Shown: positions 16,836 through 25,245 of the stretch, one piece after another
How positions within the stretch are numbered: the first letter of the stretch is position 1
Layout of the letters: every line of letters starts with the position of its first letter
Origin: Rhodospirillaceae bacterium
Lineage (GTDB): Bacteria; Pseudomonadota; Alphaproteobacteria; Dongiales; Dongiaceae
Direction: 5' to 3'
NCBI GenBank assembly: GCA_008012315.1
Contig: SSEL01000042.1
Location: 27,133 to 91,132, forward strand
Length of the DNA stretch: 64,000 nt
The notes under the pieces: generated by a model
Seen by the model: only the letters and a program-made list of their open reading frames with translations
Database searches by the model: none
Told to the model about the DNA's origin: nothing
Made by a program: the position numbers and the translations under genes

Positions 16836-17918
16836 TCAACGTCCAAGTCGCTTGAAGTCCTTCGGCGAGACCTTGTCGGCGCCGCTGGGGAGTGGTTGCG
16901 CGGGGTTGTCGATCCAGGTGGCGATATCGGTGAAGACGGTCTGGGCATCAAGATCGCGCAGCAGCAGATGATGGCCGTCGCGATAGAGGGCCAGACGCAA
17001 TTGATCGGGCGGCAGATCCGGCAGGCTCGCCAGCATCTGCCGCACGGCGCTATCAGCCTGAATATCCTCACGGCCGCCATACAGGATCAGGCAACGCGGC
17101 TCGCCAAGATCGGCGCGGCAGAGCGAGGGCAAAGCGCGATAGGCCCGGCTCATCAGATTGACGAGGCCATATATGGAATCGACGCGGGTGTCCTTGATGA
17201 CCAGCGGGTCGTAAGCGAGGGCGCGCAAGGCCGTGGTGTTATCGGATGGCTGGACGCGGATGCCGCTGGCATAGACCGGCATCCAGGGAATGGTGTGGAC
17301 GGCAAGATTCAACAGGTCGCGATTGAAGCTGCTCTGCGTCTCCCAACCCCAGACCGCCGGTGAGGCCAGGATGATGCCATCGACCGGCAAGGTGGGGTTT
17401 TCAACGGCACCGGCCATAACGACCGAACCGCCCATGCTTTCACCCAGCAGGAAGAGCGGCTTGCCAGGATATTTTTTGTGCAGCAGATCGATGGCGACGC
17501 GCAGATCCGCGACCAGCCGATTGTCGCCCGGCCAGATCCCGCGCTCCGCCGTGCCGCCGAAGCCGCGCTGATCATAGGCATAGACAGCGATCCCGCGCCG
17601 GGCCAAGCCCGCGCCGGGAATGGTCATGCCGCGCGAATAGTCATTGAAGCCGTGCAGTGCAAGAACGACGGCCTTGATCGGTTTCACCTGCAGCCGATCA
17701 TCACGGGGCAGCCATGTGCGCATCGGCAAGGCCGCACCATCGGCCGTGATGATCGATTCCGGCGTGAGGAAAGGCGCCTGGATATCCGGCCCGATGGCTT
17801 GCAGCCGCGGTGCGCAGGATGCAAGCAACGGCATGCCGGCTGCGAGCAGGGCCAAGAGAAGGAAACGGGCAAGAAGGTGGTGCTGTCGTGGTTTGGCGGT
17901 ATCGGTTTGCGGGGTCAT
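16836..17918 (-). CDS. Alpha/beta hydrolase lipoprotein (monoacylglycerol lipase-like)
   Basis: A 360-residue protein. The N-terminus has a positive region, a hydrophobic stretch and a lipobox LLASC at about residues 31-35, so it is probably a lipoprotein. The hydrolase core follows: ALHGFNDYSRGM near the oxyanion site, YDQRGFGGTAERG, the nucleophile elbow GESMGGS, and a late Asp (LILYGGREDIQAD) and His (YRDGHHLLLRD) completing the triad. This matches Hydrolase_4 (monoglyceride lipase/lysophospholipase-like). Its ATG overlaps the stop of the AraC-type regulator gene by 4 bp, so the two are translationally coupled. Confidence 0.85.
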   Translation of the reverse strand: MTPQTDTAKPRQHHLLARFLLLALLAAGMPLLASCAPRLQAIGPDIQAPFLTPESIITADGAALPMRTWLPRDDRLQVKPIKAVVLALHGFNDYSRGMTIPGAGLARRGIAVYAYDQRGFGGTAERGIWPGDNRLVADLRVAIDLLHKKYPGKPLFLLGESMGGSVVMAGAVENPTLPVDGIILASPAVWGWETQSSFNRDLLNLAVHTIPWMPVYASGIRVQPSDNTTALRALAYDPLVIKDTRVDSIYGLVNLMSRAYRALPSLCRADLGEPRCLILYGGREDIQADSAVRQMLASLPDLPPDQLRLALYRDGHHLLLRDLDAQTVFTDIATWIDNPAQPLPSGADKVSPKDFKRLGR

Positions 17919-18700
17919 GGTTTGGTCGCGGGCTGGGCCAGGTATCGGCTGGGCGGCACGCCCAATACTCGTTTGAACATCGTGGTGAAAGCTGATGGGC
18001 TGTCATAGCCGAGATCCAGGGCGATGGTCGTGACCGAGTCACCCTGGGCAAGACGGCGCAAGGCAGAGAAGAGGCAGGCCTGGCGTATCCAGACGGCGAA
18101 GCTCATGCCGGTCTCGCGCTTGAAGAGGCGGGTGAAGGTGCGCCGGCTCATCGCCATGGTATCGGCCCAATCATCGATCGATTGATGCAGATGCGGCTTT
18201 TCGAGAAAGTTACGACAGCGTCGCGCCAGTTTGTGATGTCGCGGAAAAGGCAGTGACAAGGGCAGCACTGGCAACAAGCGCAGTTCCGCCAGCATCAGCG
18301 CCATGATCAGGCCGTCGCGGCTTTGCGGTTCGTATTCCGGCGAGGTATTGACGGCGGCCTGTAGCAGCGAGCGCATCAAAGGCGAGATCGACAGCACCTG
18401 GCATGTCGTCGGCATATCGGGAACCGCGGCCATGTCGATATAGATGCTGCTGGTGGTGAGCTGCCCGATCATACCGACGCTGTGCTGGATACCGGCGGGA
18501 ATCCAGACACCTTCCTCCGGCGGCACGACCCAGGCGCCATGCTCGGTCCGCACGGTCATCGTCCCGGTGCCGCTATAGAGAAGCTGAGCCCGGCCATGAC
18601 GGTGCGGGGCGATTTCGTAATTCGCCGGATAATCGTTGCCGAGCGCCACCATGGGCCTCGGTATCGTTTCCAGGGATTCACTCGTCGCGTTTTTGACCAT
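17915..18700 (-). CDS. AraC family transcriptional regulator
   Basis: A 261-residue regulator. The N-terminal cupin has PHRHGRAQLLYSGTG and the metal/ligand pattern IPAGIQHSVGM; the C-terminal AraC domain has two helix-turn-helix units (SIDDWADTMAMSRRTFTRLF and VTTIALDLGYDSPSAFTTMF), ending RVLGVPPSRYLAQ. It is transcribed away from the MFS exporter gene with a 144-bp shared upstream region and is followed at once by the lipoprotein hydrolase gene, so regulation of either neighbour is plausible. Confidence 0.9.
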   Translation of the reverse strand: MVKNATSESLETIPRPMVALGNDYPANYEIAPHRHGRAQLLYSGTGTMTVRTEHGAWVVPPEEGVWIPAGIQHSVGMIGQLTTSSIYIDMAAVPDMPTTCQVLSISPLMRSLLQAAVNTSPEYEPQSRDGLIMALMLAELRLLPVLPLSLPFPRHHKLARRCRNFLEKPHLHQSIDDWADTMAMSRRTFTRLFKRETGMSFAVWIRQACLFSALRRLAQGDSVTTIALDLGYDSPSAFTTMFKRVLGVPPSRYLAQPATKP

Positions 18701-18844
18701 TCGTGTTCTCGACCATGGCCTGATCTCGAAAGAAGCTGGCCCACTTCCGCAAGCAGGCCTTATTCTATCGTGTATTCTGCGTTAATCCAGCGGCGAAGCA
18801 ATCGCTGCTGGTGTCGTTATGTCTTTTTTCAAAGGAGTAGTTCC

Positions 18845-20059
18845 GTGACCATCGCGGCGACAGCCGATCGCAATACGGCAGACAGGACGGCCATGGCCGT
18901 CCTGGTGAGCATCAGTTTCTGTCACATGTTGAACGACATGCTGCAGTCGCTCCTTCCGGCGATCTATCCCATGCTCAAGGACGGCTATCACCTCGATTTT
19001 GGTCAGATCGGGCTTATCACCCTGACATATCAAATTACCGCGTCGCTGCTGCAGCCCGTGGTCGGGCTCTATACCGACCATCGGCCGAAGCATTATTCGC
19101 TGTCGATCGGCATGGGCTTCACCCTGGTCGGGCTGTTGCTATTGTCGCGTGCCAGCAGCTTCCCGGTCCTGTTGCTGGCGGCCTCACTGGTTGGCATGGG
19201 CTCCTCCGTCTTCCATCCTGAATCCTCGCGGGTGGCGCGGCTGGCTTCCGGTGGCCGGCATGGCCTGGCGCAGTCGCTGTTCCAGGTGGGCGGCAATCTC
19301 GGCTCGGCCATCGGTCCCTTGGCGGCGGCTTTCATCATCCTGCCGCGCGGCCAAAACAGCGTCGCTTGGTTCTCGCTGGCAGCTCTGCTGGCCATCGTCG
19401 TGCTGGGTGGCATCGGCAACTGGTACAAGGCGCATAGCCGGGCGCGGGCCGGGCGTAAGCGCGAGGCGATCGAGCGTCCCGATTTGTCGCGCCGTCAGAT
19501 CGGCATGGCGCTCAGTGTGTTGCTGGCACTGATCTTTTCGAAGTTCTTCTACATGGCCAGTATCACCAGCTATTACACCTTCTATCTGATCGACCGGTTC
19601 CATGTATCGGTTCAGGCGTCGCAGATCTTCCTCTTCGTCTTTCTGGGCGCGGCGGCGGTCGGCACCTTGGTCGGCGGTCCGATCGGTGACCGGGTCGGCC
19701 GTAAGCTGGTGATCTGGGTCTCGATCCTGGGCGTTCTGCCGTTCACCCTGATCCTGCCGCATGTCGATCTGTTCTGGACCGTGGCGCTCACCATCCCGGT
19801 CGGCCTCATCCTTTCCTCGGCGTTTTCGGCAATCGTCGTTTATGCCCAGGAGCTGATGCCCGGCAAGGTGGGAACGGTGGCCGGCCTGTTCTTCGGACTG
19901 GCTTTCGGCGTCGGCGGTGTCGGTGCAGCCGTGCTGGGTGAACTGGCCGACGTGACCAGCATCACCACGGTCTATGAGGTTTGCGGTTTCCTGCCGCTGA
20001 TCGGCCTGCTCACTGTCTTCCTGCCCAATCTCGAACCGGGCAAAGGCTGGCGGGGATAG
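18845..20059 (+). CDS. MFS transporter, fosmidomycin-resistance (Fsr) type
   Basis: A 404-residue, twelve-helix major facilitator. The start is the GTG at 18845, preceded by AAAGGAG with 8 nt spacing; the open frame further upstream lacks protein character. Family features are FCHMLNDMLQSLLPAIYPML in helix 1, LLQPVVGLYTDHRPKHY, MGSSVFHPESSRVA, and GGPIGDRVGRK in the second half. The Asn-Asp in helix 1 and the FHPESSR segment are typical of Fsr-like exporters, which expel fosmidomycin or other small molecules; the true substrate here is unknown. The AraC-type gene lies divergently and may control it. Confidence 0.88.
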   Translation: MTIAATADRNTADRTAMAVLVSISFCHMLNDMLQSLLPAIYPMLKDGYHLDFGQIGLITLTYQITASLLQPVVGLYTDHRPKHYSLSIGMGFTLVGLLLLSRASSFPVLLLAASLVGMGSSVFHPESSRVARLASGGRHGLAQSLFQVGGNLGSAIGPLAAAFIILPRGQNSVAWFSLAALLAIVVLGGIGNWYKAHSRARAGRKREAIERPDLSRRQIGMALSVLLALIFSKFFYMASITSYYTFYLIDRFHVSVQASQIFLFVFLGAAAVGTLVGGPIGDRVGRKLVIWVSILGVLPFTLILPHVDLFWTVALTIPVGLILSSAFSAIVVYAQELMPGKVGTVAGLFFGLAFGVGGVGAAVLGELADVTSITTVYEVCGFLPLIGLLTVFLPNLEPGKGWRG

Positions 20060-20085
20060 ATTTTCGAACCCAACCTGTCTACTGC

Positions 20086-20124
20086 GAAGGCCATCGGCAT
20101 GACGCCGGTGGCCTTCTTCTTTTG
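20086..20124 (+). terminator. Rho-independent terminator after the MFS gene
   Basis: A 13-bp stem with one G-U wobble (20086-20098 with 20104-20116) and a 5-nt loop is followed by a T-rich run TTCTTTT. It lies 27 bp after the MFS stop codon and should end that transcript. Confidence 0.8.
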
Positions 20125-20203
20125 TGCTATGTCAAATAAGTGACAGGCTGGCGAGGGTGTATATGTTAAAAGGGGTAAGTTCTTGATTCTGGGAGAAGTA
20201 CCA

Positions 20204-20503
20204 ATGCGGCTTTGGGTTTCGTCAGCTTTTTTCTGTGTCGCACTTGCCGTGGCCGGTTGTTCGAGCAAGCCCGAACAAAAGCCCATTTCGGCGGCGGACG
20301 ATACTTGCGGCGCAAGCAAGGTGCAGGACCGCATCGGCGAGAAGCTTGATGTCGATCTGTTCCGTGAGATCGAGAATGCCGTGCCGAAGCATCATGTGCG
20401 CGTGATCAAGCCGGACACACCGGTGACGATGGATTACATGCCGGACCGCACCAATGTGAAACTCGATAAGGAAGATCTGGTCACGGAAATTTCCTGCGGC
20501 TGA
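20204..20503 (+). CDS. I78-family peptidase inhibitor lipoprotein
   Basis: A 99-residue lipoprotein: signal peptide MRLWVSSAFFCVALAVAGC, with the lipobox Cys at residue 19, then a mature domain of about 80 residues. The core has CGASKVQDRIGEKLDVD, HVRVIKPDTPVTMDYMPD and ends DRTNVKLDKEDLVTEISCG, matching the Inhibitor_I78 family (small serine protease inhibitors of the potato-inhibitor-I-like kind). GGGAG lies 9 nt before the ATG at 20204; a TTG at 20183 is less likely. It probably protects the periplasm from proteases. Confidence 0.82.
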   Translation: MRLWVSSAFFCVALAVAGCSSKPEQKPISAADDTCGASKVQDRIGEKLDVDLFREIENAVPKHHVRVIKPDTPVTMDYMPDRTNVKLDKEDLVTEISCG

Positions 20504-20512
20504 TCGGTCCAC

Positions 20513-22342
20513 TCAATTCAATAGATCGCCCATGCTCGGTTTGCTGGCGATGTAGCGGCGGTGAATATCGAGATAGACCGCTTCATAAAGGCTGTCGACC
20601 GCATCTGATGCCATGAATTGTGCCGAGAAGCCGGGCGACACCGGATCGAAAGCGAGTTCCGCTGCGCGGCAAATATGAGCAAGCAGGACGCGGGGGTCTT
20701 CGCAGCCGATCGCCAGGCGGATCGTGGTGCGTGAGATGCCGGCATCCTTCAAGGCTTCATCGGACATCTCCGAATGACTGGTGAGAGCCGGGCAGAGCAC
20801 GACCGTATTGGTCTGGCCGAGGCTGACTTGAAGCCCGAAAACCGGTTCGAGGGAATCGAAGAAGGTCTTGAAGGCGTTGCGGGGCAGGGCTTCCCGCCCC
20901 GGTGCAGGCTCGAAGTCGATGGTGAATAACGGTGCCGGCAATCCCAGAAACATGTTCGCACGGCAAAGATCGGCGTTCGAATGGCCCGGCACGGCAGGGC
21001 AATGCACATTGATGCCGGGATGCGCGGCCAGCGCCCGCGCGAGCACGGTCGTCGTGATACATTTCGACAGCATGCGAAGCTCCAGCGTCCGCATGCCATT
21101 GATGACTTCATAGGCCTTGTCGGCATCAAGGAAGGCACCCTTGATGTAATAGACGTTCCAGAACAGGGTCTCGTCCCAGTTGATCCGGCGTGGCTTGCCA
21201 TCGATCGCCGTCACCGTCACGCTCTCGCCCTTGGGCAGGAACATGTCCTCATTGCGGGCGATGACCACGCCGGCCGTGGTCGCGCCGTAACCGGCGAGAT
21301 CCTTGGTGTAAGAGTGAATGACGAAATCCGGCCGTTCCATCCGGTCCTCGCGCCGCAAGGTCGGCTGGAGAAAGGGCGTGCCGACGGTTGCGTCGCATAT
21401 GACGGTCAGGCCTTTTTCATGCGCCCGGCGGCAGATGCCGGCGACATCGAGGACGTAGCCGTGCGGATTGCAGGGGCTTTCGAGATAGACATAGACATGG
21501 CGCCCGGCAGCGAGCCGGTCGGCATATGTTTGTTCGATCCGCTTTAACGCAACCGCGAAATCATCCGCCGTGAACCCGTCGAACCAATCGACAGCGACAT
21601 CGAGATTGCTGCGTTTGCCATACCAGTCGTGGAGCAATTGATAGACACCACCATAGACATTGCGGCTCGACAAAACGATGTCCTGATAGCCGACCAGATG
21701 GGCCAAGGTCGCATCGACGGCCGCCATGCCCGAATTGAAGTTCCAGGCGAAATACGCGCCGGCGCGCGGCCCCGCTTCGACATCGACGATATGATTGGCA
21801 AGGCTGATGGAGGTGGGGTTGAGGAGACGTGAATAGATTTCGTGCAACAGCTCCTTGCCCTTGAACGCATCTTCCACCCATTCGACGCAGGCATAAAGAT
21901 AAGTCGCCGTGCGGGTAATGACCGGCGTCGCGCTGAAGATCGCCGTCACGTTGTCGAAAATCGGATAGGGACCGCGCCCGGCAACCGGACCGCCGTCATT
22001 GGCGAGCGATTGATAAGTGCTGCGCATCGGGTTCTGCAAGGTGTCGAGCACCTTGGCGAGCTGGAAACAGGCAAAGCGTTTGGCATTGAACCAGGCGATG
22101 CGGTCCTTGCGATCGAGACCGGCAAGCGCCTGGGTGGTCGCCGCCCAGAGATCATGGGTCGCCATATTGGCCGTATACAGGCTGGCCGTGAGACGCCCCA
22201 GCGCCTGGCCATAAGTCGAGGCCGGATCGATGGAGAAGTGCCGGAGCTGTTCGTCGATCAGGGCATCGACGGATGCCGCCTCGGTGGTGTTGCGCAGCGG
22301 GCTCAGAATGCGGGCTGCTGCCAGGTTCGCGTCTTTCTGCAT
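20513..22342 (-). CDS. PLP-dependent Cys/Met-metabolism-like enzyme with long N-terminal extension
   Basis: A 609-residue protein from the ATG at 22342 (GAGGT about 7 nt upstream). The C-terminal 450 residues have the fold of trans-sulfuration enzymes: GMAAVDATLAHLVGYQDIV, SSRNVYGGVYQLLHDWY, YLESPCNPHGYVLDVAGI, VICDATVGTPF with the pyridine-ring Asp, and SYTKDLAGYG with PLP-binding Lys347. Normal cystathionine gamma-synthases are about 390 residues with the lysine near 200, so about 150 residues precede the usual start; that part is helical and unlike anything I recognise. Substrate unknown. Transcribed divergently from the GAF-PAS-cyclase gene; its end is 9 bp from the end of the I78 gene. 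Confidence 0.78.
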   Translation of the reverse strand: MQKDANLAAARILSPLRNTTEAASVDALIDEQLRHFSIDPASTYGQALGRLTASLYTANMATHDLWAATTQALAGLDRKDRIAWFNAKRFACFQLAKVLDTLQNPMRSTYQSLANDGGPVAGRGPYPIFDNVTAIFSATPVITRTATYLYACVEWVEDAFKGKELLHEIYSRLLNPTSISLANHIVDVEAGPRAGAYFAWNFNSGMAAVDATLAHLVGYQDIVLSSRNVYGGVYQLLHDWYGKRSNLDVAVDWFDGFTADDFAVALKRIEQTYADRLAAGRHVYVYLESPCNPHGYVLDVAGICRRAHEKGLTVICDATVGTPFLQPTLRREDRMERPDFVIHSYTKDLAGYGATTAGVVIARNEDMFLPKGESVTVTAIDGKPRRINWDETLFWNVYYIKGAFLDADKAYEVINGMRTLELRMLSKCITTTVLARALAAHPGINVHCPAVPGHSNADLCRANMFLGLPAPLFTIDFEPAPGREALPRNAFKTFFDSLEPVFGLQVSLGQTNTVVLCPALTSHSEMSDEALKDAGISRTTIRLAIGCEDPRVLLAHICRAAELAFDPVSPGFSAQFMASDAVDSLYEAVYLDIHRRYIASKPSMGDLLN

Positions 22343-22658
22343 GGGCCATACCTCGCGGCTGACGTCATGAACGGATCCAAGTCTCAGTATGGCCGAACGA
22401 GACTGAAAATGCGCTTTCAATAGTAGAAAAACGACGATCGAGGCATTCAGGCCCAATGTGGCCTGGCATCCTAGGCTGGAAATCCAGGCAGCGGAATTTG
22501 ATGCAAGGAATGATTCCCACAAGAATTCCAACATTTCTGGGGAAAAAGCTACAAATTAAACGCGACTTTTTTGTTGTCATGTGGGATGATCCATTTCGGC
22601 GCCGGAAAGCGCCGGCTCCCAAAAGATTATCCCTGTTCACACCGCTTCGGGCACAGAC
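22343..22658. other. Divergent intergenic region
   Basis: This 316-bp stretch separates the divergent PLP-enzyme and GAF-PAS-cyclase genes and is visibly more AT-rich between 22490 and 22580. It must carry both promoters, but I cannot assign convincing -35/-10 boxes. A short GCGCCGGAAAGCGCC inverted repeat lies near 22600. No small gene is evident. Confidence 0.5.
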
Positions 22659-24326
22659 ATGACCGTGGTTCTGGCAACACAGGCGATTAATTACGAAACG
22701 CCCATCGATGAGTTGGCGCGTCGCACCGCCATGCTCGATGCGATCGGCTATGCCGCGACCAAGCTGATCGGCAATGAGAATTGGTCCGCCGGCATCCAGG
22801 AACTGCTCAACCGGCTGGGCCATGCGACCGAGGTGAACCGGGTGACTTTATTCGAGTTTCATCCAGCGCCCGATGGCCGGCCGGCGGAGAGCTGCCGTTA
22901 TGATTGGGCGAGTCCCGGTCTGGCGCGGCTGAGCGATGATGCCCGCTATCACAATATTCTGCTGACGGAAGCCGAAGGCCAATTGAGCGCTTGGGCCGAG
23001 GCGCGGATGCGCGGTGAAATCGTCCAGGCGACGCTGTCGACGGTGACGGGCGAAACGCGGCAGACTTTTATTGAACACGGCACCCAGGCCTTCATCTCCG
23101 TGCCGGTCATGCTGCAATCCGGAGTCTGGGGTTTTCTGGGGCTGGATGATTGCCGCCGGGAACGCCAGTGGAGCGCCCTGCATATCGATGTGCTGAAGAC
23201 GGCCGCCGCCCTGATTGCCGGCGCCATCGACCGGGCGCAGGTCAATGAGGCGCTGCGCCTCAGCCGCGAACGATATGCGTTGGCGGCGCGCGGCGCGAAT
23301 GACGGGCTGTGGGATTGGAGCCTGAGAGAGGGGACGATCTATTGCTCGCCGCGGCTGCATGAGATCCTGCAGTTGTCGATCCTGATCCCCGAACATGCAC
23401 CCGATATGCTGTTCGGTTGTTTCATGGAAGAGGACCGGGGCGCGGTCATCGCCAATCTTGACCATTGCATCGCGGCGGGCGAGCAGCAATTCCGCTTCGA
23501 AGCCAGGGTGAAAGATGCCGGGGCGGCAGTTCACTGGATCGTCGCACGTGGTCTCATCGTCTTTGATCACGGCAAGGCCGTGCGCATAGTCGGATCCATG
23601 CGCGATATCACCGATTTCAAGCAGCTGGAATCGCAGCTCGCCGCTGTGCAATTGCAACGGGCGCAGCTTGCGCGTCATTTTTCGCCGAATATGGTGGAGG
23701 AACTGATCCGCGCCGGCGATGCGACCGGCCTGGCGCGGGAACAGTCGATCGCGGTTCTGTTTGCCGATATCTACGGCTATACCGAGCTGGTCGCGACGAT
23801 GCCGGGCGAGAAGATCATCGAATTGCTGCGCGATTTCCGCAAGCTGGTCGAAACGGCGGTCTTCACGCAAAACGGCACCATCGACAAATATATCGGCGAC
23901 GGGCTGATGGCCACCTTCGGTACACCCTATGTAGGCCGGACGGATGCGACCAATGCCGTCATCGCGGCCCAGCATATGGCGCGGGCGCTCAGGCACTGGA
24001 ACCGCCGCCGCGCCGCCGCCGGGGAACCCCGCATCCAGATCGGTATCGGCCTCAATTACGGTCCGGCGACCTTGGGCAATATCGGTACGGAACAGCGGCT
24101 GGAATTCGCCGTCGTCGGCGATACCGTCAATATGGCGAGCCGGATCGAAAATATGAGCCGTGTGGTGCAGCGCGCCATTGTCGCCAGCGACGACCTGATC
24201 GGGCGCGCGATTCAGGAAAGCGGCGCAACGATCCTGGCGGATTTCACCGATCTTGGCGAGCATTGCATCCGCGGCAAACGCAAGCCGATCCGGCTTTGGG
24301 GCATCGCCGCGGATACGCTGATATAA
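22659..24326 (+). CDS. GAF-PAS adenylate/guanylate cyclase (soluble)
   Basis: A 555-residue cytoplasmic signalling enzyme with no membrane segment. Residues about 20-190 form a GAF domain (AISVPV-like core FISVPVMLQSGVWGFLGLDD). Residues about 205-325 form a PAS domain (GLWDWSLREGTIYCSPRLHE, ending VRIVGSMRDITDFKQLE). A class III cyclase domain covers about 365-550: metal Asp370 in LFADIYGYTEL and Asp414 in YIGDG, Lys410 at the adenine-specifying position, and VVGDTVNMASRIE. Product is probably cAMP. It is the second cyclase in the window, with different input domains from the CHASE2 enzyme. Confidence 0.9.
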   Translation: MTVVLATQAINYETPIDELARRTAMLDAIGYAATKLIGNENWSAGIQELLNRLGHATEVNRVTLFEFHPAPDGRPAESCRYDWASPGLARLSDDARYHNILLTEAEGQLSAWAEARMRGEIVQATLSTVTGETRQTFIEHGTQAFISVPVMLQSGVWGFLGLDDCRRERQWSALHIDVLKTAAALIAGAIDRAQVNEALRLSRERYALAARGANDGLWDWSLREGTIYCSPRLHEILQLSILIPEHAPDMLFGCFMEEDRGAVIANLDHCIAAGEQQFRFEARVKDAGAAVHWIVARGLIVFDHGKAVRIVGSMRDITDFKQLESQLAAVQLQRAQLARHFSPNMVEELIRAGDATGLAREQSIAVLFADIYGYTELVATMPGEKIIELLRDFRKLVETAVFTQNGTIDKYIGDGLMATFGTPYVGRTDATNAVIAAQHMARALRHWNRRRAAAGEPRIQIGIGLNYGPATLGNIGTEQRLEFAVVGDTVNMASRIENMSRVVQRAIVASDDLIGRAIQESGATILADFTDLGEHCIRGKRKPIRLWGIAADTLI

Positions 24327-24340
24327 TCGGACCTGGCGTT

Positions 24341-25039
24341 TCAGGAGGCGCGGGCGAGGAAGGTGCGGTAAGCCGTCTTCGTCTGCAGCAGGCGCAGGAT
24401 ATTGTTACGGGATCCCCGCACGTGCTTGCGGGCCAGCTCGCTGGCGAGGCTGGCTTTGCCAGCGCAAATGGCGTCGACGATCTCCGTATGCTCGTCGCGC
24501 GCGGATTTCCATTCATCGAGCCAAAGCAATTCCATCCAGACATAATGCTGGCATTTGTCGAACAGGCTGGACAGAACCTGACACAAGGTCTCATTGCCGC
24601 CGATTTCGGCGATGACGCGGTGAATGTCGATGCCGAGCTGCAGCTCCGCGAACATCGCTTCGGTCGAATGATCCGATAGCGTGGCGAGCCGCTCGCATTC
24701 CTGCACCATGCCGCACAGGCGTTCCTTGCCGGCGGCATCGATATTGGCCGTTGCCAGTTCCGCTGCGTAGCCATCCAGCAATTCGCGGATTTCGAACGCT
24801 TCGCGGAAGGTATGAAGATCGAAGTCCTTGACGGTATAGCCCTGACGCGGCCGGCCGATGACCAGGCCATCCTGCTCCAGCCGGTTCAAAGCTTCGCGCA
24901 CGGGGGTGCGGCTGACCTTGAGGCGCTCGGCCAGTTCGCTTTCGGTAACGCGAGTCCCCGGCTGCAAATCTCCGGTGACGATCATGCCTTTCAGCGATTC
25001 ATAGACCGAAGCGCGCAGGGTCTTGCGGGGTGCTCGCAT
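24341..25039 (-). CDS. GntR family transcriptional regulator (FCD/FadR subfamily)
   Basis: A 232-residue repressor-type protein. The winged helix spans about 1-75: LRASVYESLKGMIVTGDL, TESELAERLKVSRTPVREAL, RLEQDGLVIGRPRQGYTV. The C-terminal FCD ligand domain is all-helical, with DIHRVIAEIGGNETL and EHTEIVDAICAGKASLASEL carrying metal-ligand His residues. It is divergent from the polyamine-type ABC transporter operon, across 206 bp that contain a perfect GntR-like palindrome, so it very likely controls that operon and possibly itself. Confidence 0.92.
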   Translation of the reverse strand: MRAPRKTLRASVYESLKGMIVTGDLQPGTRVTESELAERLKVSRTPVREALNRLEQDGLVIGRPRQGYTVKDFDLHTFREAFEIRELLDGYAAELATANIDAAGKERLCGMVQECERLATLSDHSTEAMFAELQLGIDIHRVIAEIGGNETLCQVLSSLFDKCQHYVWMELLWLDEWKSARDEHTEIVDAICAGKASLASELARKHVRGSRNNILRLLQTKTAYRTFLARAS

Positions 25040-25155
25040 AAAACATTCGACTCCAAGAGACCGATTGGTCCAACTCGCAACGAAATAAGTCAGGTCTCGT
25101 CACTTAGGCAATAACGCAACCGAAAAACGCACGGTTTTTGCACCGGACGCAGCGG

Positions 25156-25202
25156 TTGACTTTTCCGTGAGTCTGCCTCTACATTCATTATTGTATACAA
25201 TA
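25156..25202 (+). promoter_or_regulatory. Promoter and GntR operator of the ABC transporter operon
   Basis: TTGACT (25156-25161) and TACATT (25180-25185), 18 bp apart, form a plausible sigma-70 promoter. Directly after it, 25189-25202 is a perfect 14-bp palindrome, TATTGTATACAATA, matching the T-x-GT...AC-x-A pattern bound by FadR/FCD-type GntR proteins. A bound repressor would cover the likely transcription start. The regulator gene is divergent, 150 bp away. Confidence 0.75.
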
Positions 25203-25245
25203 TCGTACTCAATGAGAATACGAATTACATTTCCGGGAGGGATAA

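Noticed and set aside
18482..18844. Extension of the MFS gene by 121 residues upstream
   Set aside because: Runs antisense through the AraC-type gene; GTG at 18845 has a good Shine-Dalgarno and gives the normal Fsr length.
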